NCBI GenBank assembly: GCA_027475525.1
Contig: JAMWFC010000046.1
Span: 558,001 to 622,000 of the forward strand
Reading direction: 5' to 3'
DNA from: Macrolepiota albuminosa
Taxonomy: Eukaryota > Basidiomycota > Agaricomycetes > Agaricales > Agaricaceae
Length of the DNA stretch: 64,000 nucleotides
The notes below the pieces were generated by a model. It saw only the letters and a list, made by a program, of their open reading frames with translations, was not told the origin of the DNA and searched no databases. How positions within the stretch are numbered: position 1 is the stretch's first letter; every line of letters starts with the position of its first letter. Positions 1 through 10,445 of this stretch are shown here, piece by piece. The position numbers and the translations under genes are program-made.

Positions 1-446
1 CATTCCAAAGCTTGCACTAGCATTACAAGGTAACTTTTTATCCTGCTTTAGCAGGAGCTGGTAAGTAGATGCAGCTTGCATCTTCACAGCTTGAGACACA
101 GATGGGTCACCTGTATCTGGGAAAGGAGGGTCCAGATCAAGAAAGCCAGTCATAAAAGCATGTTTTTGATATGATGCTAACAGAAGTTAAGAGTTTTTTG
201 ATGAGTTGTCTGGTCAGCAACAAGCCTAGAGTCTAAAGCCAATAGCAGAAGATTTAAAAAAATATAATTGCTGGTTATGAGCTAAAACCTTCTTGTGTAG
301 ATCACACAGTGCTAAATCAGACCGCTATATCATATTTAACTAGAACTAGAGTGAATACAAGATGTTATCTTACATAACACTCTACTGTATGGTAACAGCA
401 TTGTTGACATGTGCAATAAGTGTGATGCCCTGTTACAACATCTCTG
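1..446 (-). repeat. Partial Ty3/gypsy copy: gag start plus LTR remnant
   Basis: This stretch is a diverged direct repeat of 3342-3783. On the minus strand it holds the start of a gag-like reading frame followed upstream by an LTR-like segment that begins near 440 with TGTAACAGGG. It therefore looks like the 5' part of one gypsy element whose remainder lies left of the window, or two tandem elements sharing an LTR. CpG dinucleotides are rare here, as in the rest of 1-3890, which suggests decay by C-to-T mutation. Boundaries are by eye. Confidence 0.55.
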
Positions 447-3400
447 ATGTCTTTAAGCTTACCTCAGTGCCAAATTGCACCATGGTGCAGCTCCCAACAG
501 TCTTTAATTGAAGCATCAATGGCTCCTTCAGCTTATAAATGCATATTGCATTGACATGAGCAAACTGAGGTGTTATGCCCATAGTGGTACTTCCTGAGTC
601 CTGCAATGTCTATTGACATCTATATAGGTCACCAGACACTCCTTCTCTCCAGGAGTATATTGTGGCTGCTACAACTTATGAGTTGCTTTCTGCAGGGTTA
701 CATGTCTCATCTGGATATGCTGATCTTCCTAGCACTCTGTCAGTGCAAACAAGTGTTCATTCTCATCATTACAAGTGTAGTAGTCACTGTTGTACACATC
801 CACTGTGACATATTCATTGTCATTAATGTGGACGCTTTTAGCATCATCCACTTCTGAGCCATCAGCCATTTCCTGCAGCTCCTCCTCAGCCTCCTTGATA
901 ACTTCCTCTTCTTTGTTGTTGCTGACAACATCATTCAAAGCTGTGGCTGTATGGGCTGCATGAATATGTACCTTGGAAGGGGCAGGATATTCTTTGGTGA
1001 AATGCCCAATCCTTTTATAATTGTAGCATCCAGAGGAGTTTTCCACTGGCTTTTTTTGAGTCACTTCTGCAACTACATTGGATTTGCTTACTATATGCAC
1101 TTCAGGCACTGGAACCTCTCTAGCTGCTACTTAATTTTGACTCAAATAAAGTCAACTATCTTTTGCTGGAAAATATCGAGTTTGGTCTAGGCTATTGGGC
1201 TACAGAATCATCTTGCAAACAACAAATTATAAGTTGCAATTCTTTTCCATTTCTAACCATTTGGCCAGAAAGGTTTCCATCTTCACTGCCTGATGGTTAA
1301 CCATTCTTTAGTATGAACTATGCTGCTTATAATAATTTGTAGTTTGTGTTGACTGCTCATATCTAATGGCATATGCCAAGAACTTGGTCACTGTATTGAC
1401 CTCTGAAGATAAATTGTCATTGTATATCAACACCCTCCTCATATCTGCTGGTATTCCATCTAGGAATGTCTCTTAAATCATGTATTTGTTTGAATAGATG
1501 GCCATATTCTGTGCATGATCCACTAGGTCATCATAGAATATTTAGATGCCAGCTTTAGCATTGTATACTGCTTTCCTGCATTGTTGCAGCATTGACAAAA
1601 CAATTATACAGTCCTATCAGGACTTCTTTAAACATCCAATGTGATTTATCATAATTGATATGAAGGACATGGTGGTGGAACCAATTCCAAGCCTCTTCTT
1701 CCATGAATTTGTGTAACACAAATATCCTTTCCTGGTTCATGTTGCTGCCACCATAGCAGCATGCTGCCAGGTGGTAGCAAACATCCATGGCCCAGTCCTC
1801 CAACTGAAAGAACTTATGCCCTCCAGCATATGCATGTATATGCTTGCCATCAGATTTGTGGAGACTTACCCTGCAGAGAACTTAAATCTGACTCCAAGGG
1901 AGTCATCCACCAGTTGAGTGAGGGTAGTCATGCATATGATCCATATAAATCTGTATAGCCTCATTCATCTCAGACATGCTTTTATGCAGATCATAAGAGG
2001 CAGGCATAGAGAATGCTTGGGGGCTGTAAAACAGATGTTTGTTGGCCATTCTTTCTGGCCATAGTGTAGGCTGTTGCCTCACTTCTCAATCTGCTAGTAG
2101 TCCACCAGACTGTCTGCCACCATTACAACAATTACTATTGTCTTGATTGTTCTATCTACAATCATGGCCTCCACCATTATTACTGCGATGATTCTGCTCT
2201 CTCCTGTTATAGTGATCACTACTACTATTACTACTCTTCAAATCTTTGTCCAGTTCAGAAGTTCAAGCAGCAAACTGTTGCTGCATCTCATTGACAGGCA
2301 TCACACCTTCATGCTCTTCAAAAACTATCCCTTGGTCATCAATTAATGACTTGCTATGATTGTGCAAATCCTGATTGCGCATCTTCTGATAATTAATGTG
2401 CTCATTTCAATTGTCCACCAGGTGGATGTGTCACACTATGTGCCATGGTCACATTTGGTCCTCAAGAATGTGACCTTGTCCACCTCTTCCTTGATAGTAA
2501 CCTGCTTTTGAAGTGTCTTAGCCTCCTGAGCAGCAATTGGCACTTCTGGCTCTGCCAGAGTAGTTGTCATAGTCTCCACCTCAGATAATGCCTGTTGAGG
2601 CACTCTGCTTACATTCTGTTGACAATTTGCAGCATTCTGATGCCTAATATAGTCTTGCTGTGACTTATTTGCCTGACAAGGCACATTCAATAGTTCTATT
2701 ACATCTGCAATCAATGGCGCTCATCAGTGCACACTCATTTCACATTTTACTGAGTTGGCTGGGATGGCCATTGAGACTGCTGACTCTTGGACTGCCTTGC
2801 ACTTGAGATACTCAACAACTTCAAGTTTGAAGATACACACAATTCAATATATTCTGTCAAATCTGCACAAGGTATTTTAAATCCAGAACTTTCCTGAGGT
2901 CTTCATGCCTCACCTGCAGCTGCTTGCCAACCTCTCCAGTTAACTCCTGGTCTTTAGACACCAAAGGTGCCTGCCCCAGACATATGATGTTGTCATTCTT
3001 ACTACTGACCTTTATTGCTGGTCCTTGCTGCCACCCATATGTCATCAATGACAACTGTCCTGATCCAGCAGCAGTGTCTGCCACAAACTCCAAATGCTGC
3101 TCAGTTGGAGCAGTCTAAAACAGAGTGCTGTGCACAAAAGCACTGCCTTGCACCAGCTCCAAATACTGCATGAGGTCTGGTTGACCTTTGGACTGAGCTG
3201 ATGAGCTCTCAGGCAATACTGGGTACATCAATGAAGGCATCTGACTCACTGATAGTGACACTTCTGAGACTGTGAATCTTTCCTCTGGTTTACTACCAGG
3301 CCTCACTATGGACATCATCCATGACACAGATAGTCCACCTGGCATTCCAAAGCTCACACTAGTATTGTGAGGTAACTTTTCATCCTGCTTTGGCAGGGGC

Positions 3401-3495
3401 TGGTATGTAGACACAACTGGCATTTTCACAGCTTGTGAGACAGGTGGATCACTTGTATCTGGAAAAGGAGGCTCCAGATCAAGAGAGCCAGTCAT
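447..3495 (-). pseudogene. Decayed Ty3/gypsy gag polyprotein
   Basis: Broken minus-strand reading frames can be matched piece by piece to the better gag at 58323-61596. The N-terminal piece starts at 3495. A capsid-like piece at 1555-1803 (MEDWAMDVCYHLAACCYGG) matches the right-hand LEDWAMDVCTHLAMCLYGG. A zinc-knuckle piece at 729-1109 has CYNYKRIGHFTKEYP, in which the second Cys and last Cys of the usual CCHC box are lost, followed by the acidic tail EYVTVDVYNSDYYTCNDENE. No reverse transcriptase is seen between the two LTR-like segments, so the copy is internally deleted. Many stops and a strong lack of CpG point to methylation- or RIP-like decay. Confidence 0.75.
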
Positions 3496-3523
3496 GGAAG
3501 CACACTTTCAACATGATGCCAAC

Positions 3524-3778
3524 AGAAGTCAAGAGTTTTTGATGAGTTGCCTAGTCAGTAACAAGCCTCGAGTCTAAAGCCAATAGCAGAAGATTTAAAA
3601 AAAATGTAACTGTTGGTTACAAGCTAGAACCTTCTTGTGTGAATCACACAGTGCTAAATCAGACCACGATATTGGATTTGACTAGAATTAGAGTGAATAC
3701 AAGATGTTGTCTTATGTAACACTCTACTGTCTAGTAACAGCATTATTGATGTGTGTAACTAGTGTGACAATCTGTTAC
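3524..3778 (-). repeat. LTR remnant of the decayed gypsy element
   Basis: Read on the minus strand this segment starts TGTAACAG and lies just upstream of the decayed gag start at 3495, with a primer-binding-like TGGCATCATG between them. It is repeated, diverged, at about 183-440. Its inner part, with GGTCTGATTTAGCACTGTG, aligns with 58060-58090 of the right-hand gypsy element, so both belong to one family. Exact ends are uncertain. Confidence 0.5.
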
Positions 3779-3887
3779 ACCCTGTTAATGATTTTCTGGC
3801 TGAAACTATAAGCATCTCTTCCAATATACAAAACACCCCCTCAGTCAAAGCTTCAACTGAGGCCTCTTTTCTCCCTTCCTCAATGCC

Positions 3888-3892
3888 TGCAT
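3888..3892. repeat. Target site duplication, left (TGCAT)
   Basis: TGCAT directly precedes the 5' LTR and is repeated directly after the 3' LTR at 9514-9518. A perfect 5-bp duplication is the normal footprint of copia integration. Confidence 0.93.
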
Positions 3893-4231
3893 TGTTAGGA
3901 TTGGATGTGATAGTGTGACGAGGTGATGGGGTGCCCCAAACCGATGCCAAAGCCACAATGGGCCACTGGCCTTACTTTGTTCGCCTTTACTTATATACCA
4001 GACCCATGCACAACAGTACCCTCAGTTACGTTACACGTTCTGAGGGTACGACATTCATACATTATCTCATAAACTTCATACTGACATAACTGTACCTAGA
4101 TTAAGACTTACGTGTTATTCTTAGGTACAGACAATAGAGTTACGTTACACGTTCTGAGGATTAAGACTTACGTGTTATTCTTAGGTGTCTGTCACACCTT
4201 GATAGTGCTGCTACTAGTACCAGTTCCAACA
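3893..4231 (+). repeat. 5' LTR of the copia element
   Basis: It is 339 bp and bounded by TG...CA. It contains an internal direct duplication: the pair of motifs TTACGTTACACGTTCTGAGG and GATTAAGACTTACGTGTTAT occurs twice within the 3' half. Promoter and polyadenylation signals were not pinned down. Confidence 0.95.
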
Positions 4232-4242
4232 GGTTATGGGCC
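4232..4242 (+). promoter_or_regulatory. Primer-binding site, half-tRNA-iMet type
   Basis: The first bases after the 5' LTR are GGTTATGGGCC. This complements the anticodon stem-loop of eukaryotic initiator tRNA-Met, not its 3' end. Drosophila copia and related elements use such an internal tRNA fragment as primer, so the same priming is likely here. Confidence 0.75.
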
Positions 4243-4461
4243 TATTTTGAGCAGAATACTTGCCGTGGTACTCTTGCTCGTTTGGAACTATTCTCTTTGT
4301 CTCGTCGACACCGATCATACCGGGTCTCCCATCTGGGGTTATCTCGCCTATCTGCCTCTTGTCGAGGTAAACGTTACTCCGAGGGTCGGAGGTGCCTTTT
4401 ATTGTTTTCCTTCCAGGAAATAACGAAATAGACTACAATCCACCCGTGCCACACTCCATCT

Positions 4462-7400
4462 ATGCCCACTGAATCTAAGATGCCTCCCACTGACAGTTCT
4501 GCTCCATCTATCCATGCAATATCCATCCGCGGGGTGGACTGGAAGCACGACAAGTTCGCACGGAACTCACCCACCGCTAACTTTGGAAGATGGTCGAAAG
4601 CTCTCCAGATCCACCTATCACTTCTGAGTTTAAAGTTTTATGTCTTTCCTGCCCTCATCGCGTGTCCCGCTGCCAGCGTCGAGCCGGCGGCATACCAGAA
4701 CTGGGTTGCTAATGACAATCTCGCACGAGCGGTCATCCTCACTGCGCTGGATGAGTCCGAATACGAGGGCCTTGATGAGGCAGAGACTGCCGCGAGCCTC
4801 TACGATAAGGTTAAGACAAGGGCAGAGGGCAAAGGGCCGGTTAGGATGGTCTCCCTCATCCAGGAAGTGTTAAAGAACCAATGCTCTACCAGCGAACCGT
4901 TGACTACGACGGCGACGAGGATCTGCGATACCGTCCAACGCATCTTCGCCATAAAGAAGCTTGACAAAGACCTTTTCAAATGTGTCATACTCTTGAACAG
5001 CCTAAACAGCCCACAATACGAACCCATCCAAGCTCAAGTGTCCAGAAGCCTCGCCGACGCCACAACAGCCACACCCTACACCTCCAACAATATCCGAAAG
5101 CTCATGGAAACCATGCAGAACCTAACGGCACTCAAGTCCTCGACCTCGGGTATAGCGATGGACACCGCTCTGGCCGCCACGATGAAGGGACGTTGGAAAT
5201 CACCCAGGCCATGGCTCCCGGGACACACGCATCATGCGGGGGCAAAATGCTGCGCAACGTGCGCCACACATGGACGGCCATGCGGAGGACACGAAGCCCC
5301 ATTTTGCGCACACCAAGGCGGTGCAATGGAGAAGCAAGGTTTTGACGCTGCCCGCAGCGCTGCAGCCTGGGCAGGGGGCACCACCACATCCCAGCAGACA
5401 AAAGGAAAGGGCAATGGCGGGACAACCAACACAGCCAGCGGTGCAAAGACGTACACGCAGCTCACCAGCCCAAAAGGGAAGGTGTATCTCGTCGAGGAAG
5501 GAGATCTCAGGAAGCTTCAGATGTTGAACACCAGCTCCGGCCTCACGACCGACTTTGCAGGACTGGTGACAGATCAGATGGAAGGCACAGTGCCTGGAGT
5601 CAATGAGGACGAGTGGCAAGGCTGGATGGCAATCCTTGAGGAGGAGGATGAGCCCAGAACATCAGTAAACTGGAAAGAACACACCACAGATGACAGTCAT
5701 GATGTCGCAATGATTGCACCACTCGACCAAGATCAGGAAACGGCTCTCACCGCAATCTCTGAACACCCCTTCTACATCGACACCGGAGCCACTATCCACA
5801 TCTCACCCTGCAGGTCCGATTTCCTGACCCTTCGACCGATAGCTCCTAAAGCCATAAAAGGAGTAGGTGGGTCTACCATATCGGCCCATGGCATTGGCAG
5901 CATACGATTGCGCACTGCGGAAGGAGACTACCTCCTTCTCCAGGATGCGCTATACGTGCCCAAGTCTACTGTCCGCCTGATTTCTGTAAGCCACATCTCC
6001 CTCAACAACAACACGTGCTCGTCTTTCAATCGCGAAGGCGTCAAAATCACTGATGCCACAACTGGAAAGGTCATCGCAAAGGGCCCTTTACAAAAGGGGA
6101 AGAAACTGTACACAGTAGACCTATCAGACGCCGTAGTCGAACATGCTCTCACAGCCCATCCTGATGCCGACCTCGAAACATGGCACCGACGACTCGGGCA
6201 CACTAATTACCAAGCCATCACGCACCTGGCACGCAACCGCAAAATCAAAGGTGCGCCCAACCCTCTCCATCACCCACCTCCAAAATGTGACTCCTGCCTC
6301 CTTGGAAAACAGACGAGGACCCCAGTACCGAGGCTTAGAAAGGAGGGTCAGAGAGCTATGAGGAGGCTTGAGATCATATGGGCGGACGTGATGGGACCTG
6401 TAAACATGCAATCAAAATCAGGGAACCATTACATACTAGATGTAGTGGACGACTACACCAACATGGCCTGGTCTATACCTCTAAAGAATAAAAGCAAAGC
6501 TTTTTCTGCATTACAGGCCTGGGAGAGAGCACGTGAGACTGAGACCGGACAAAAGATTGGAAAATATCGAACTGGCTTCGATGGGGAACTCAATAGTGAG
6601 GACATGAAAAACTGGCTTGAAACTAGAGGGACGACAATAGAGCGCAGCGCACTGCACACATCAGCACAGATTGGGAGGGTAGAACGAATGTACAGGACAT
6701 TGATGGGCAAGGCTAGGACAATGAGAATCGACGCAAACTGCCCAGAGTACCTCTGGGACGAGTTCTATCTGACCGCTGCTCACCTACATGCCAAGACCCT
6801 GACAAAATCTCTGAATGGGAGCACCCCTCATGAAAAATGGTACAGCCAAGAACCAAACTACTCCTATATGCGTGAGATCGGATGCCGTGCATTTGTATTC
6901 ATCCCTACCCACAATCCGAAGATCAATCCTCAATCCCTCGAATGCGTTCTCATAGGATACGGACAGTCATCAAAAACATACCGATGCTGGGACAGAACGA
7001 ACAAAAAGGTCTACCAGTCTTTCCATGTGAAATTTATAGAATGCCGTGACACGCACCATCTCCACGAGGAACAGTCAGCAGAACCCCCCATCCCTTCCCT
7101 CGACGCCCTTGACAAATCAGCCTCTCTAACCCCAAACAGACACAGCACCAATGAAAGAGAGTTCGACTTCGTCGACGTCGAGCCAACACATACACGTCAC
7201 ACCAACGACAATGACACCGACCAAGAAGCCCCTCGAAGATCAAGCCAGATACGACAGCCGACCGAGAAGGCAACCACCGGAGGAGATCGGCAAAAGACAA
7301 GACTCGAGAGAACGATGGAAGAGGTAAGGGAAAGCGAGAAAAGAGTGAAGGAACAGAGGGCAGGGAAGAGTAAAGCAGAGACGCCGGTAACTCAAACCAA

Positions 7401-9123
7401 AGTCAACTCACAGTCACAGGCACAAACTGAGGAACAAGCGCCCACGCCCACAAACACCCACTCTGACATCGATCTCGATCACATACTGACAGCAGTGTCC
7501 GACTTCAATGATCTCAAAACAATGGAAATAGAGGCAAGGGAGGAGGAGGAGCCAAAGACATGGAAGGAGGCACAACGGGGGCCTGATGCAGCGAAGTGGG
7601 AAGAAGCATACAAGAAGGAGATCCAGTCATTAAAAGACATGGGAGTTTACCGCCTCGTACCTCGATCATCCGTGCCAAAAGGCCAGAAGGTCCAAAAAGG
7701 GAAGCCCGTCTTTAAGATAAAGAGGGACAAACATGGAAATGCGGTCAGGTACAAGGTGCGCCTTGTTTTTAAAGGCTACGAACAGGTCTACGGGAAAGAT
7801 TACAGTAAGACGACCTCACCGACTGCGCGCATGGAATCCTGGTGCATCCTTCTCCACATCGCGGCAGCAAAGGGATGGGACGCAGCGCAAATCGACGTAA
7901 AGACAGCCTTCCTATATGGAATACTCCCTGAAGATGAGATCCAATACATGGAACAACCCGAAGGTTTTGAGGAAGAAGGAAAGAAGGACTGCGTATGTGA
8001 GTTGGTAAAGGGGCTGTACGGGATGAAGCAGGCTGGGAGGATCTGGAACAAGACGCTGAACAAGCGGATAGTAACATGGAGATTTACTCGACTGGCATGC
8101 GAACCATGCATCTACTACAGGGAAAGAGCATTGGGTACGGTCATCGCTGCGGTTCACGTTGACGACTTCCTATGCATAGCCAGCTCAAAAGACAAAAACG
8201 ATTGATTCAAAACCCAAATGCGTGAAACTTGGACCATATCAGATCTTAGTGCCCCTCGCTACATCCTTGGTGTGTCTGTCGAATGGAACAAGGAACAGAA
8301 GACGGTCGCTCTATGCCAAACAAGCTTCATCGATCGAATCGTTCAGATGTTCGGACAGAGAGAAGCCCACCCCCTCTCCCTCCCCATGGAGCCCGGCCTG
8401 AAGCTCAGGCGACCAGATCGAGACACTCAGACACAGGAGGAGAAGCAGATTATTGCAAAACTACCCTACAGGTCACTAGTCGGCTGCCTCCTTTACGTCG
8501 CCATCGCCACTCGACCTGACATCGCCTATGCTGTCCAACAACTCTCGCAGTTCCTCGACAACTACAACAGAAGCCACTGGGACGCAGGTATCCGCCTGGT
8601 ACGGTACCTGAAAGGCACGAGAGACTTGAAACTACGTCTTGGCGGCCCATCTATCACGCTGCGAGGGTTCACCGACGCTGACTGGGCGAGCTGCCCCGAC
8701 ACTAGGAGGAGTACCGGCGGCTACACCTGGTCACTCAGTACCGGTGCCGTGTCCTGGTCTGTTCGAAAGCAGAAGACCGTGGCTACCTCATCCTGCGAAG
8801 CCAAATACATGGCTGCGTACGAATCGACCCAGGAATGTATCTGGCTTCGCATGCTACTCAAGGGGATTGGATTGGACTTCACCTCGAATGCGACGACCCT
8901 CTTCTGTGACAACAAGTCGGCAATCACCCTATCCGAGGATCCCACAGCACACGCGAGGGTAAAACACTTTGACGTGAAATACCACTTCATCCGGGAACGA
9001 GCACAGTTGGGAGAAATCACCATTAAATACGTCAACATGAGGGACAATGTAGCCGACTTGTTTACGAAAGCCCTACCCCGCCCCTTATTCCTGCGTCTAC
9101 GACAGATGCTAGGAGTCACCTAG
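4462..9123 (+). pseudogene. copia Gag-Pol polyprotein with one in-frame stop
   Basis: A frame of about 1,553 codons is interrupted only by TGA at 8203-8205; both parts (4462-8205 and the continuation to 9123) are in the same frame. Order of domains: Gag (residues 1 to about 400) with an unusual Cys/His-rich knuckle (CCATCATHGRPCGGHEAPFC); aspartic protease with DTGA at residue 440; GAG-pre-integrase zinc segment from residue 574 (WHRRLGH...CDSCLLGKQ); integrase with its first Asp at 642 (WADVMGP), then FDGE and VERMYRTL; reverse transcriptase with QIDVKTAFLYG and HVDDFL (Asp 1234); RNase H with TDADWASC and CEAKYMA after the stop. The stop falls between the RT active site and RNase H and is most simply a CGA-to-TGA change. 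Without readthrough no RNase H would be made. Confidence 0.93.
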
Positions 9124-9165
9124 CCACGATTCCATGCGAGGAGGAGATATGGCTTGGTTCGTGGC

Positions 9166-9174
9166 AAGGAGGAG
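9166..9174 (+). promoter_or_regulatory. Polypurine tract of the copia element
   Basis: AAGGAGGAG lies directly before the 3' LTR, the expected place of the plus-strand primer. A second purine-rich run is about 25 bp upstream. Confidence 0.7.
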
Positions 9175-9513
9175 TGTTAGGATTGGATGTGATAGTGTGA
9201 CGAGGTGATGGGGTGCCCCGAACCAATGCCAAAGCCACAATGGGCCACTGGCCTTACTTTGTTCGCCTTTACTTATATACCAGACCCATGCACGACAGTA
9301 CCCTCAGTTACGTTACACGTTCTGAGGGTACGACATTCATACATTATCTCATAAACTTCATACTGACATAACTGTACCTAGATTAAGACTTACGTGTTAT
9401 TCTTAGGTACAGACAATAGAGTTACGTTACACGTTCTGAGGATTAAGACTTACGTGTTATTCTTAGGTGTCTGTCACACCTTGATAGTGCTGCTACTAGT
9501 ACCAGTTCCAACA
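9175..9513 (+). repeat. 3' LTR of the copia element
   Basis: It is 339 bp long and matches the 5' LTR except for three A/G differences in the first 130 bp. It is followed by TGCAT, the right target site duplication (9514-9518). Confidence 0.95.
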
Positions 9514-9518
9514 TGCAT

Positions 9519-10010
9519 GTCCCAGCTTAGAAATAATACCTCCTTTGTTGCTATGTTGTTGCCTCTCCCTCTCCCAACTTGCTGTATTTAAATATGGAGA
9601 TTGAGACAACTGACACATAGCAGATTCAGAGCATTGTAGCTCTTCTGGATAGTGGTGCTACTGAACTTTTCCTTAACATTAACTCACTACTCAGCCTCTC
9701 TCTCAATCCATTCCTGTTTATAACATTGATGGTATATGCAATGAAGCTAGATTTATTTACTCAGTGGTGATTTTAGTCCTTTATTACCAGACTCATTCTG
9801 AGCATGCTGTATTTGCAGTCACCAGCCTAGGAAAGCAGGATATGATACTTAAATTCTCCTGGCTGCATGACCACAATCCCAAGATTGACTGGGCCAAGAG
9901 TAAGATGAGTATGAGCTGCTGCCCTCAACAGTGTTCCATCTGTGCCAAGAAGGTTAGAGTGCTGAGTTGGACATCTCCCCTTTGCAGACCTTGATCTACT
10001 GGATCTTTCC
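9519..10010 (+). pseudogene. Fragment of a second Ty3/gypsy gag-pol (protease region)
   Basis: The plus strand shows a retropepsin-like stretch: LLDSGATELF near 9645, and further on LGKQDMILKFSWLHDHNPKI followed by DW and a Cys pair (CCPQQCSIC). This is the pattern of agaricomycete gypsy proteases, of a family different from the one at 1-3783. Frame breaks are present. The upstream part appears to continue to the left of the copia insertion (3784-3892), where an open plus frame reads up to the target site. RT and integrase are missing. Confidence 0.7.
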
Positions 10011-10445
10011 TCCTTGGCATTCTCTTATAGCAGTGTAAGTGACTATATTTTCTTTCATACCTAACAGACAAATCTGCATACAGATATTAGTATCACATCT
10101 AAAAAAAATATTCTCGAGCTCACCCTCAGTCCAGTGTAAGTAACTGAGGGTATAGTCGACATGTACATAGCTATATATTAGATCATAATCAAGTGTGTTG
10201 ACCCTGAGTTACCGTGTTAGTCCGGGAGAGGTTGATGGTGTCGAACTAAGTTCTAACAAAGAGATGAACATGCATTGACATCCATAGGAACTCCAGGAGG
10301 AAGAGGGTGTGTCCGAGGTACTTGAGTGTCATATGATCTTCCTTGAGCTCTTCAATTTATCCAGAGTCTAGCATCAAATGTCACAAGTTCTCTTACTCAT
10401 ATCACATTAGACTGCAATTCACAGCATATCACTATTTCTGCATCA
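10011..10445. other. Non-coding, AT-rich; possible LTR remnant
   Basis: No gene is seen. The sequence GTGTTAGTCCGGGAG and a nearby TCTAACA at 10250 could belong to the end of an old LTR of the gypsy fragment to the left, but no partner LTR is visible. It also contains the 3' flank of the minus-strand transporter gene. Confidence 0.35.

Larger units (their letters stand above)
3893..9513 (+). mobile_element. Ty1/copia LTR retrotransposon, nearly intact
   Basis: A complete 5.6-kb element has 339-bp LTRs that start TGTTAG and end CCAACA, a 5-bp TGCAT target duplication, a primer-binding site, a polypurine tract and one long gag-pol frame in the Pseudoviridae order protease, integrase, reverse transcriptase, RNase H. 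The LTRs differ at 3 of 339 positions, all A/G differences, so insertion was recent. It landed in a fragment of an unrelated gypsy gag-pol, whose frame resumes at 9514. One in-frame TGA (8203-8205) is the only break seen in the polyprotein. Confidence 0.95.

Noticed and set aside
3759..3956. Short minus-strand frame crossing the 5' LTR border of copia
   Set aside because: It spans the insertion site and shows no conserved motif; it is chance.
8203..8205. In-frame TGA in the copia polyprotein as a programmed recoding site
   Set aside because: It lies inside Pol between RT and RNase H, where no stop is expected in copia elements, and the context is compatible with a simple CGA-to-TGA change.
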